A stretch of 22,159 nucleotides of DNA from Bacteroidota bacterium. GTDB taxonomy: Bacteria; Bacteroidota; Bacteroidia; Chitinophagales; Chitinophagaceae. Shown here one piece after another: positions 14,156-20,948 of the stretch (position 1 is the first letter of the stretch; each line of letters begins with the position of its first letter). The stretch lies in NCBI GenBank assembly GCA_023423015.1, contig JAFAGE010000445.1, positions 1-22,159 on the forward strand, in the 5' to 3' direction. The notes beneath the pieces were generated by a model. The model worked only from the letters and a program-made list of their open reading frames with translations, searched no databases and had not been told where the DNA came from. A program made the translations under genes and the position numbers.

Positions 14156-14533
14156 ATGAGTGAAAATACTTGCATCCGGTTATTCGCCGACCAGGAGCAA
14201 ATAAAGAATTGTAAAAAGAAGGTAAAGACAGCCCACAAGTCCTTAATGGGCCTTTCTAACATTTTAGCTCTAGCAGGCAATGAGGTGAGACTAAAGATTG
14301 TCTACTTGCTGGAAGAAGAAAGAGAGTTATGTCCTTGTGACCTCTCCGATATCTTGGGCATGACCATTCCTGCCGTATCACAGCATCTACGAAAACTGAA
14401 AGACGGCGGATTAGTTCAGACACGCAAAGAAGGGCAGACCATATTCTATTCCCTTTGTGAAGAACACCTGCCCATATTACAGCCCTTCTTTAAACACATC
14501 AATCAGCAAACACAAAAACTGGAAACAGTATGA
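14156..14533 (+). CDS. ArsR/SmtB-family metal-responsive repressor (CadC-like)
   Basis: 125-residue winged-helix repressor that leaves DNA when it binds a thiophilic metal. The alpha-3 metal motif is present as ELCPCDL (Cys59, Cys61), and extra cysteines in the N-terminal arm (Cys6, Cys19) could complete a CadC-like alpha-3N site of four thiolates for Cd/Pb/Hg. The recognition helix is IPAVSQHLRKLKDGGLV (about residues 71-87), and the wing follows at QTRKEGQTIFYSL. Its gene overlaps the merTP-like gene by four bases, and an ArsR-type operator lies 23 nt upstream, so it very likely autoregulates the five-gene operon. Metal identity is inferred from the neighbour rather than from the protein. 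Confidence 0.9.
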   Translation: MSENTCIRLFADQEQIKNCKKKVKTAHKSLMGLSNILALAGNEVRLKIVYLLEEERELCPCDLSDILGMTIPAVSQHLRKLKDGGLVQTRKEGQTIFYSLCEEHLPILQPFFKHINQQTQKLETV

Positions 14534-15807
14534 TAAGTCTAAAATCATCAGGCACTTTCACCAGTGCAGGTGTATTGTCAGCTATTGCAGCTTCGCTTTG
14601 TTGCATTACACCAGTTGTTGCCTTGCTTGCGGGGAGCAGTAGCATTGCGGCAAACTTTGCCTGGATAGAACCGGCACGACCTTATTTAATTGGCTTATCC
14701 ATAGCTGTCCTTGCCTTAGCCTGGTATCTAAAACTGAAACTTGCTAAAACAGACGATATGGATTGCAATTGCGAAACAACGAAGAAGGCTTCCTTTCTTC
14801 AGACAAAAACGTTCCTTGGCATTATAACAGTATTTGCTATTCTCATGATGGCGTTTCCGCTATATGCAAAAGTGTTCTATCCAAACCCAAAAGTGCAGGC
14901 ATCTACCCTTGCCGTAATTGACAATAAACAACAAGTAAAGTTCACTATACAAGGCATGACCTGCGAGGGCTGCGAAGAACATGTAAACAACGAGCTGTCA
15001 AAAGTGAGCGGAGTGATTGCCTATAAAACTTCTTATGCAACGAGAAGCAGCTTGGTCACCTTTGACAAATCAAAGGTTGATGTAAAGACTATTGAGGCAG
15101 CTATTAATAAAACAGGTTACAAAGTAAAAAGCTACGATGTTATGAACGCATCCAGTACAAGGGTTTCATTTTATGAAGCTCCTTTAGTTTGCCATGCTGC
15201 ACCTTCCATCGGTTGCGGCAGCAAAGCAAAATTCATGTTGGTTGATTTAGAGAAGTACAAAGATGCGGTAGAAGGTGCATGGCTTAACAAAACCGGAACT
15301 GTAGTTGCTGTAAAATGGAGTACAGCCACAACAGAAAGCAAGCAAACTGAGATCATCAATGCCGTCAGCACCAGCCACAATATTGAGCTATCCCCGGTTA
15401 CTTCAACAGAAGCAAATAACTATGCTAAGTCATTTCCGAATAGCAGCCAGTGGTTCAAAGGCAAAGAAGTCGATAAACTAAGCAAAGAAGAAGCACAGAT
15501 TATTGCAAAGAAAACTATTGAGGGATATAAAAAAGATGGTCTTGTAAAGGCAAATTTCGCAAACCAGTTTCAGGCGGACATTGCAAAGATTTATGAAAAC
15601 CTGTTTCTTTCTATTTCCTCTTACAAAGATCTGACTACAGAAGCCTACAATAAGGTAGAGGAACAGATACAGCAAGCCGGAGAAAAATATGTAGGCAAAG
15701 GCAAGATGCCAAGAGTTGAGCTCTGTGTAGCTTCTGAAGAAAAATGCGAAAAAAACAAATCATGTTCACAAGGCAGTGGTAAATCATGCTGCGACAAAGA
15801 CGAATAA
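14530..15807 (+). CDS. merTP: MerT-MerP fusion (MerTP) with a long extra C-terminal domain
   Basis: 425 residues. Residues 1-116 are MerT-like: a first helix with the vicinal pair Cys24-Cys25 (SLCCITPVVALL), a second helix (residues 52-72), a cytoplasmic Cys79/Cys81 pair, and a third helix (95-117). Residues about 134-201 are a MerP/HMA metal-binding domain with GMTCEGC (Cys145, Cys148). Known MerTP proteins end near residue 200; here about 220 residues follow, with Cys217 and Cys224 in EAPLVCHAAPSIGCGSKAK, a soluble alpha/beta part, and a Cys-rich tail (Cys399, 406, 412, 420, 421). The likely role is uptake and hand-over of Hg2+ or another soft metal. No merA reductase is in the window, so where the metal goes is unclear. 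Start overlaps the arsR stop (ATGA). Confidence 0.88.
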   Translation: MISLKSSGTFTSAGVLSAIAASLCCITPVVALLAGSSSIAANFAWIEPARPYLIGLSIAVLALAWYLKLKLAKTDDMDCNCETTKKASFLQTKTFLGIITVFAILMMAFPLYAKVFYPNPKVQASTLAVIDNKQQVKFTIQGMTCEGCEEHVNNELSKVSGVIAYKTSYATRSSLVTFDKSKVDVKTIEAAINKTGYKVKSYDVMNASSTRVSFYEAPLVCHAAPSIGCGSKAKFMLVDLEKYKDAVEGAWLNKTGTVVAVKWSTATTESKQTEIINAVSTSHNIELSPVTSTEANNYAKSFPNSSQWFKGKEVDKLSKEEAQIIAKKTIEGYKKDGLVKANFANQFQADIAKIYENLFLSISSYKDLTTEAYNKVEEQIQQAGEKYVGKGKMPRVELCVASEEKCEKNKSCSQGSGKSCCDKDE

Positions 15808-15810
15808 AGA

Positions 15811-16026
15811 ATGGAAAAAACAATCGCACTACAATCAACAATCACTTGCCCGAATTGCGGCTTTCAAAAAGAGGAAACGATGCCTACGGATGCTTGCCAG
15901 TATTTTTATAAATGCACCAATTGCGAAACGGTCCTGAAACCAAAGCAGGGAGATTGTTGTGTATTCTGTAGCTACGGCACGGTGAAGTGTCCACCAATAC
16001 AGGCAGGAGTTTCCTGCTGTTCCTGA
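15811..16026 (+). CDS. GDCCVxC domain protein (cysteine form)
   Basis: 71-residue protein of the 'GDCCVxC domain-containing (seleno)protein' family, which often accompanies mercury-transport genes. It has a zinc-ribbon-like pair CPNC (13-16) and CTNC (35-38), the signature GDCCVFC (47-53), then Cys60 and a terminal Cys69-Cys70. All signature positions are Cys codons, with no in-frame TGA, so this is the non-selenocysteine version. Thirteen cysteines in 71 residues suggest metal or thiol chemistry in the cytoplasm. It begins 3 bp after the merTP stop and belongs to the same operon. Confidence 0.85.
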   Translation: MEKTIALQSTITCPNCGFQKEETMPTDACQYFYKCTNCETVLKPKQGDCCVFCSYGTVKCPPIQAGVSCCS

Positions 16027-16035
16027 TAATGAACA

Positions 16036-16557
16036 ATGCTTATAGATAAATACCTTTCTGCTTATGACTTTAATGAGTTTCACTCTATTAAGGTAAATGC
16101 GTCGGCAGAGGGTATTTATGACAAGATGCTAAGTTGTGACATTAGTCGCAGCTTTTTAATTAGGTTTCTTTTTAGGTTAAGAGGAATGCCAAAGCATCTT
16201 TATACAATTAACCATCTTACCAGCATGGGTTTTGTCAAGTTGGATGAACAACCTGGGAAAGAGATAGTTTATGGCATCGTTACAACCAGCCCCACATTCA
16301 ACTGTTGCCTTTCGAACATTTCTCCTGCATCATTTATCCAAAACACAAATGATTCCATAATAAAGGCAGCCATCAATTTCCAACTACACAAAGAGGGCAA
16401 TTCAAATCATATTATTTCTACCGAAACAAGGGTATGGTGTAGCAGCAGTGCAATGAGAAAAAGGTTTCGCTTGTACTGGCTCTTTGTAAAACCATTCAGC
16501 CAAGTGATAAGAAGAGCCATGCTAAAACAAATGAAGCTGCAAATTCTTAAACATTAA
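16036..16557 (+). CDS. SRPBCC-like protein
   Basis: 173 residues. The N-terminal segment FHSIKVNASAEGIYDKML resembles the start of helix-grip (SRPBCC/polyketide-cyclase-like) domains. The C-terminal pattern STETRVWCSSSAMRKRFRLY then WLFVKPFSQVIRRAMLKQMK matches the final strand and long helix of a group of small cytoplasmic ligand-binding-type SRPBCC proteins (TRV-C---A--RF--YW---P-S--IRR). No ligand can be predicted. Several cysteines (including adjacent Cys-Cys in TFNCCLSN) could be relevant in a metal operon. It starts 9 bp after the GDCCVxC gene. Confidence 0.6.
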   Translation: MLIDKYLSAYDFNEFHSIKVNASAEGIYDKMLSCDISRSFLIRFLFRLRGMPKHLYTINHLTSMGFVKLDEQPGKEIVYGIVTTSPTFNCCLSNISPASFIQNTNDSIIKAAINFQLHKEGNSNHIISTETRVWCSSSAMRKRFRLYWLFVKPFSQVIRRAMLKQMKLQILKH

Positions 16558-16576
16558 AATTCATCAAGTAAAAAGT

Positions 16577-16987
16577 ATGAGAATGCAAAAGACTATACCA
16601 GCACTGCCTGTACAGGATATTAAAGTATCATGTACTTACTATACTAACAAATTAGGCTTTACTATTCGCCACCAAGAAGAAACATTTGCTATTGCAGTTA
16701 GGGATGAAATTGAAATCCATCTTTGGCAGGCTTGTGACAAGTCCTGGAAATGGAGAAGCATACTCTTAGCCTTAAAGCCGATTAGGACAGGTGCAGAAAC
16801 ATTCATTGCAGGTACGGCAAGTTGCAGAATACAGGTGCAAGGCATCAACGATCTATACGAAGAATACAAAAAGCAAGGAGTGCTACACAGCCCCGATACT
16901 GTAGTTCAGGAACAATATTGGGGACATAGAGAATTCCCGGCAGTAGATAATCACAGAAACTTATTGACGTTTTATGAAGTGATGTGA
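16577..16987 (+). CDS. VOC-family bleomycin-resistance/glyoxalase-like protein
   Basis: 136 residues in the vicinal oxygen chelate fold: first beta-alpha-beta module IPALPVQDIKVSCTYYTNKL followed by GFTIRHQEETFAIAVRD, second module ASCRIQVQGINDLYEEYKKQ ending in WGHREFPAVDNHRNLLTFYE. The closest recognisable branch is the bleomycin-binding BRP type, in which dimers sequester drug without a catalytic metal; lyase or dioxygenase activity is not implied. It starts 19 bp after the SRPBCC gene and is the last gene before a strong terminator, so it is probably part of the ArsR-controlled operon. Alternative start two codons downstream at 16583. Confidence 0.82.
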   Translation: MRMQKTIPALPVQDIKVSCTYYTNKLGFTIRHQEETFAIAVRDEIEIHLWQACDKSWKWRSILLALKPIRTGAETFIAGTASCRIQVQGINDLYEEYKKQGVLHSPDTVVQEQYWGHREFPAVDNHRNLLTFYEVM

Positions 16988-17015
16988 TTGGTTCGACCTT
17001 CAAAAATTATTAAAA

Positions 17016-17046
17016 GACAAAAGCCTTGAAAATCAAGGCTTTTGTC
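17016..17046 (+). terminator. 14-bp stem-loop terminator of the arsR-merTP operon
   Basis: GACAAAAGCCTTGA (17016-17029) and TCAAGGCTTTTGTC (17033-17046) pair perfectly around AAA. Located 28 bp after the VOC-gene stop; the CTTTTG arm is T-rich. It is also the hairpin of unit B of the flanking repeat. Confidence 0.75.
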
Positions 17047-17118
17047 ACTTGTGGACTTAACCAGCAAGAAGTCGAACCAAATATGGGGACTTTTGGAAGC
17101 GATTTATCAACTTAAGCC
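17016..17118. repeat. Insertion-end-like unit B: hairpin plus GTGGACTT tail
   Basis: Hairpin at 17016-17046, then GTGGACTTAACCAGCAAGAA from 17051 and AGTCGAACCAAATATGGGG. Direct-orientation relative of 13919-14027. Further sequence to 17193 (ending ...AAAACGAAGCCCAGCG...) holds no gene. Confidence 0.6.
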
Positions 17119-17193
17119 AGTTCTTCAAAGAATTTTCAAGAATTGAGCGGAATAAAACGAAGCCCAGCGACGAACCCGTCCGAAAACGAATGA

Positions 17194-19257
17194 TTATAGC
17201 TTCAACTTCTTTTTTAGGAATTGAGCGTTTATTGCCACAATGATTGTACTTAAACTCATTAGGACGGCTCCAATTGCCGGACTAAGAACAAAACCGAGAC
17301 TATAAAGCACCCCTGCTGCCAAAGGAATAGCAATAACGTTATACCCGGCTGCCCACATCAAATTTTCTATCATTTTACGATAGGTTGCTCTACCAAAGGC
17401 AATCACATTTACCACGTCTTTCGGATCGCTGTTCACTAAAATAATATCCGCAGTTTCTGCAGCTACGTCGGTACCATTCCCTACTGCAATACCTACATCT
17501 GCCTGTGCTAAGGCTGGTGCATCGTTCACTCCGTCGCCAGTCATGGCAACTATTTCTCCTCTTTCCTGGATCTCTTTCACTTTATTGAGCTTTTCATGGG
17601 GTAACACGTTTGCCAGGTAACCGTCCATTCCTAATTTGTTGGCAACAGAAGCAGCAATTTTTTCATTATCACCTGTAAGCAAAAATGATTTAATGTGCAT
17701 TTTCTTCAGCATTTCAATTGCTTCTGCTGCATTTTCTCTAATGCTGTCGGCGAGTGTAATAATTCCAGCAGGCTCATTATTGATCAGAACAAAGTTCACG
17801 GTCTCGATGTTCTGGTCAATTTCTGCCGGTATTGAAGGCACGGGTTTATTGTTTTGCTTAAAATAGTTTGGTCCAGCAGCAACTACTTTTTTACTATTCA
17901 CCATTCCTGAAACACCAATGCCCTGGATATATTCAAAATTGTCTGACTTCCATAGGTCAAGACCTTTTTCTTTCAGTTTCCTCAAAACTCCATGTGCAAT
18001 GTGATGCTCGGAATGTTGTTGAATGGCCGCTGCATATTTCAAAATATCATCAGAGGAATATTCATTTGATAAGGGAATGACTTTTTGAACCTCATGCGAT
18101 CCTTTTGTAAGTGTTCCTGTCTTATCAAAAATGATGGTTGTAAGATTGCGGGCATTTTCAAATGCAGTGCGATTACGGATCAGTAATCCATTAACGGCAG
18201 CCATAGTAGTTGAAATGGCTACTACAAGTGGAATAGCAACACCGAGAGCATGAGGGCAGGCTGTTACCATCACCGTGACCATTCTTTCCAATGCGAATGA
18301 AAGGTCGGTTTCAACAGAATACCAATAAACAAAAGTCACAACTCCCACAGTGATAGAAATAATCGTAAGCCATTTGGCAACCTTGTCAGCCAGGTTTTGT
18401 GTTTTTGACTTGGCGTTCTGTGCCGACTGAACCATCGTAATAATCTTATTCAAATAACTATCAGAACCGACGCCTGTAACTTTTATTTTGAGCATTCCAT
18501 CCCCATTCACTGAGCCTCCAATGACATTTGATTCTTTTTCTTTTTTGACCGGAACACTCTCCCCTGTAATCATACTCTCGTTAACATTGGAAGCTCCCTC
18601 GATCACACTTCCATCCGCAGGTATTTTTTCACCCGGCTTTATTATTACAACATCCTGGTTCTTTAATTCTTTCAATTCAACATCAATCACTTCACCATTC
18701 TTTTCTACATGCACTTTTGAAGGCAGCAATGCAACAAGAGATTCCAAAGCTCTTGAAGCCGCCATTTGAGAACGCATTTCAAGCCAGTGGCCAAGCAACA
18801 TGATGTCTATTAACGTGGCCAGCTCCCAGAAAAAATCCATTCCCGGTAGACCAAATACCACAGCAACACTGTAAATAAATGCAACAAAAATAGCCAGGGC
18901 GACCAAAGTCATCATTCCGATTGCCTTATCTCGTATTTCCCTGACCATGCCAACCAGGAAAGGCCATCCCCCATAGAAATAGATGATACTTCCCAATGCA
19001 AGCAATACATATTTATCGCCGGTAAATTTTATCTCAAAACCCAGCCACTGTTGGATCATATGCGATAACAGAAGCACAGGAATGGTAAGTCCCAGGCAAA
19101 TCCAAAAGCGTTTTAGAAAATCTTCGGTGTGGTGTCCGGCATGTTTGTCATGACCAGCACCATGAGGTTTCCCCTCCGATATATTGTGCCGGTGATCTTT
19201 GCGATCATGTCCTTTATGTTCTGTATGGTGTTGGTGATGATGATGTGAGTGTTCCAT
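17194..19257 (-). CDS. copB: CopB-type P1B-3 metal-transporting ATPase
   Basis: 687-residue heavy-metal P-type ATPase that exports copper (Cu+/Cu2+) using ATP. The first 45 residues are extremely His-rich (more than 15 His) in place of CxxC HMA domains. Actuator motif TGES is at 231-234; the ion-binding motif Cys334-Pro335-His336 (CPH) and the last-helix MSLSTIIVAINA (667-678) define the P1B-3 class; Asp378 (DKTGTLT) is the phosphorylation site; GDGVNDAP lies at 574-581. The nucleotide-domain motif, usually SEHP, reads SEHH (416-419), keeping the His. Eight membrane helices fit the sequence. It is the last gene of a minus-strand cluster, 88 bp after the small membrane protein, and converges on the mer-like operon. 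Confidence 0.93.
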   Translation of the reverse strand: MEHSHHHHQHHTEHKGHDRKDHRHNISEGKPHGAGHDKHAGHHTEDFLKRFWICLGLTIPVLLLSHMIQQWLGFEIKFTGDKYVLLALGSIIYFYGGWPFLVGMVREIRDKAIGMMTLVALAIFVAFIYSVAVVFGLPGMDFFWELATLIDIMLLGHWLEMRSQMAASRALESLVALLPSKVHVEKNGEVIDVELKELKNQDVVIIKPGEKIPADGSVIEGASNVNESMITGESVPVKKEKESNVIGGSVNGDGMLKIKVTGVGSDSYLNKIITMVQSAQNAKSKTQNLADKVAKWLTIISITVGVVTFVYWYSVETDLSFALERMVTVMVTACPHALGVAIPLVVAISTTMAAVNGLLIRNRTAFENARNLTTIIFDKTGTLTKGSHEVQKVIPLSNEYSSDDILKYAAAIQQHSEHHIAHGVLRKLKEKGLDLWKSDNFEYIQGIGVSGMVNSKKVVAAGPNYFKQNNKPVPSIPAEIDQNIETVNFVLINNEPAGIITLADSIRENAAEAIEMLKKMHIKSFLLTGDNEKIAASVANKLGMDGYLANVLPHEKLNKVKEIQERGEIVAMTGDGVNDAPALAQADVGIAVGNGTDVAAETADIILVNSDPKDVVNVIAFGRATYRKMIENLMWAAGYNVIAIPLAAGVLYSLGFVLSPAIGAVLMSLSTIIVAINAQFLKKKLKL

Positions 19258-19271
19258 ACAATATTTTATCT

Positions 19272-19279
19272 CAAAAATA
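19272..19279 (-). promoter_or_regulatory. Possible -7 box upstream of copB
   Basis: On the minus strand TATTTTTG matches TAnnTTTG 15 nt before the ATG at 19257. No convincing -33 TTTG is seen at the right distance, so it is only a candidate for a copB-specific promoter inside the cluster. Confidence 0.3.
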
Positions 19280-19345
19280 GTTTTGCCTATGGCGTGATGA
19301 GTTACACAATTACCGGAATGGTTTATACATTTTTGATTTACAAAA

Positions 19346-19627
19346 TCATTTTACAGCGAGGTAGATAAATATGGCAATTAGCGACAGCAAACAGATCCAG
19401 GCTGAAACCCAGAGTATTTTAGCAATACTATCGGCCTGCACTTTATTCTTTATTTGCAATACATACATACCTGCAACATGAATTATTGCCCCAATAATCA
19501 ATGTAGCAATTAGAACAGTATTGCTCAAAGCACTGCCCCAAATAGCCCCAATTCCAAATCCTAATAAACCAGCACCTAAAGCAGAAGCAGATTGAGCGAG
19601 CCGTTCATAGTTTTTGACGGTTTGCAT
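19346..19627 (-). CDS. Small three-helix membrane protein
   Basis: 93 residues from the ATG at 19627 (MQTVKNYERLAQSASALGAG...), chosen because the longer frame to 19684 overlaps the DUF2911 gene and adds non-hydrophobic residues. Three hydrophobic helices are visible: ASALGAGLLGFGIGAIWGSA, TVLIATLIIGAIIHVAGMYV and ILWVSAWICLLSLIAIFIYL. No metal-binding motif. Ten bp separate it from the DUF2911 gene, so they are co-transcribed. Function unknown; it could assist the copper ATPase in the same cluster. Confidence 0.7.
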   Translation of the reverse strand: MQTVKNYERLAQSASALGAGLLGFGIGAIWGSALSNTVLIATLIIGAIIHVAGMYVLQIKNKVQADSIAKILWVSAWICLLSLIAIFIYLAVK

Positions 19628-19637
19628 AAAACAACCT

Positions 19638-20204
19638 TTATTTGATAGTGATTGGAAATTCGATTCTGATTTTTTCCCAAGCAATAGCTAATCTTCCATT
19701 ATCACTACTTACAGGCTCTACAAAGTATTGCAATCGCTCCAGGTGAGAAATATTCTTTGGCTTTACTGTAAATCGAACCACATCATCTTTTACATCGTAT
19801 TCTGAAGCAAGATGCTGCTTCCAATGTTTATTGATAATAACCGTCCATTCTTTTTTGCCTGGGATAGTAAATAAAGCGTATTTGCCTGGCGAAATCTTTA
19901 CATTGTTGATCACAAACGGTGATTTTACCTCTATCGTTGTTGCATCATGTGCTCCAGTTACCCATACCTCATCATAAGGCACAAGTCCGCCCCAGATAAT
20001 CCTTTTACGAACACCCGGCGAATGATAAGATATTATTACAGAATCCTTCCCTATGATTCCCACTGCTACTGATTTGATGCTTTTTTTTGTACTGTCTTTT
20101 ATCAAATTTGGATTGTAACAAATATCCTCCTGGGCTTGTGCTGAATTTAAACTTGCTAACATCGTAACCAAGAAAATAGAAAAGATAAATTTGCGCATAT
20201 TCAT
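19638..20204 (-). CDS. Exported DUF2911 protein
   Basis: 188 residues with a Sec signal (MNMRKFIFSIFLVTML then ASLNSAQA; cleavage near residue 25). The body carries the DUF2911 hallmark YHSPGVRKRIIWGGLVPYDE followed by VWVTGAH (about 60-86), then KYALFTIPGKKEWTVIINK. These proteins are common periplasmic or outer-membrane-associated proteins of Bacteroidota with no established function. The start codon overlaps the stop of the upstream NTPase gene by one base (TAATG), implying translational coupling. A second Met (codon 3) is an alternative start. Confidence 0.88.
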   Translation of the reverse strand: MNMRKFIFSIFLVTMLASLNSAQAQEDICYNPNLIKDSTKKSIKSVAVGIIGKDSVIISYHSPGVRKRIIWGGLVPYDEVWVTGAHDATTIEVKSPFVINNVKISPGKYALFTIPGKKEWTVIINKHWKQHLASEYDVKDDVVRFTVKPKNISHLERLQYFVEPVSSDNGRLAIAWEKIRIEFPITIK

Positions 20205-20743
20205 TATAGGTTTTGAAGTATGTAATCAACTCGTTCATTGGGTGGTAATACCGGAACATAAGTTATTGGAAATTTCAAGTCGCTATAAACCTTGATTAAC
20301 AGCTCCTGTATTTTTTTCTGTGCTTTTTCGTCTTCTCTTCTGGCATAATCCTGCACAAAAGGAAGACATTCAAGAATAAAAACCTTTTTATAGCGATAGA
20401 TTTTTAATGCCTCACTTAATTTTTCATTAACCGCAAGACCTAAAAAATAATAGTACGCTAAAGCATCTGGTAAAGCTCTGTCCAGAAAGACAGTATCCTC
20501 CGGATCTAAAATGGCTTCCTGCTCAATTTGCATTTCTAACACTCCCATTTGAAATTCTTCCTGGTTTTTTCTGATTTCTTCTACAGTTCTTCCTCTTTGC
20601 CGTTGGGTGTCTATGTAGTGCCTGGCATGTTCGATGGTGGTTTTATATCCTCTGGATGCGATTAAGTTAACCGTCGTGGTTTTTCCTGAACCAGGTCCAC
20701 CAGTTAATACATACCAATTAGTCGTTAATGGCATATTGATCAT
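20204..20743 (-). CDS. AAA_28-type P-loop NTPase / kinase-like protein
   Basis: 179 residues with Walker A GGPGSGKTT (15-23) at the extreme N-terminus and a second acidic strand VFLDRALPDALAYY (about 85-98), the layout of the NadR/thymidylate-kinase-like AAA_28 family. Such small proteins probably phosphorylate nucleotides or cofactors, but the substrate is unknown. It is the first gene of the minus-strand cluster and is coupled (1-bp overlap) to the DUF2911 gene. Start could also be Met4 (20734). The gene is divergent from the plus-strand gene pair at 20815. Confidence 0.83.
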   Translation of the reverse strand: MINMPLTTNWYVLTGGPGSGKTTTVNLIASRGYKTTIEHARHYIDTQRQRGRTVEEIRKNQEEFQMGVLEMQIEQEAILDPEDTVFLDRALPDALAYYYFLGLAVNEKLSEALKIYRYKKVFILECLPFVQDYARREDEKAQKKIQELLIKVYSDLKFPITYVPVLPPNERVDYILQNL

Positions 20744-20814
20744 TCTACTTAACGATTTTTAGATATTTTCCAAGTTGGATAATAACAACTGACATTACTG
20801 ATGCAGTTAGAATT

Positions 20815-20938
20815 ATGAGCCATCAGCAACCGAAAGAAAATCGAACTGCCTGCGGAAGAAGAACCCGTAAATAATATAATCCTGCTGGAACTCGAAGCAG
20901 AAGCCCTCGCACTTGAACTTGAATTATTAGCAGCCTAA
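20815..20938 (+). pseudogene. Tiny acidic-protein gene with an apparent 1-nt insertion
   Basis: ATG at 20815 opens MSHQQPKE, but the protein-like reading continues in another frame as KKIELPAEEEPVNNIILLEL then EAEALALELELLAA, with TAA at 20936-20938. ATG to stop spans 124 nt, one too many; removing one base in the run around GAAAGAAAATC gives a continuous 40-residue acidic, Leu/Glu-rich helix-forming protein. It lies 10 bp before the P-loop ATPase gene. Either a recent frameshift, a sequence error, or an unusual internal start. Confidence 0.45.
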
Positions 20939-20948
20939 AACTATTACC

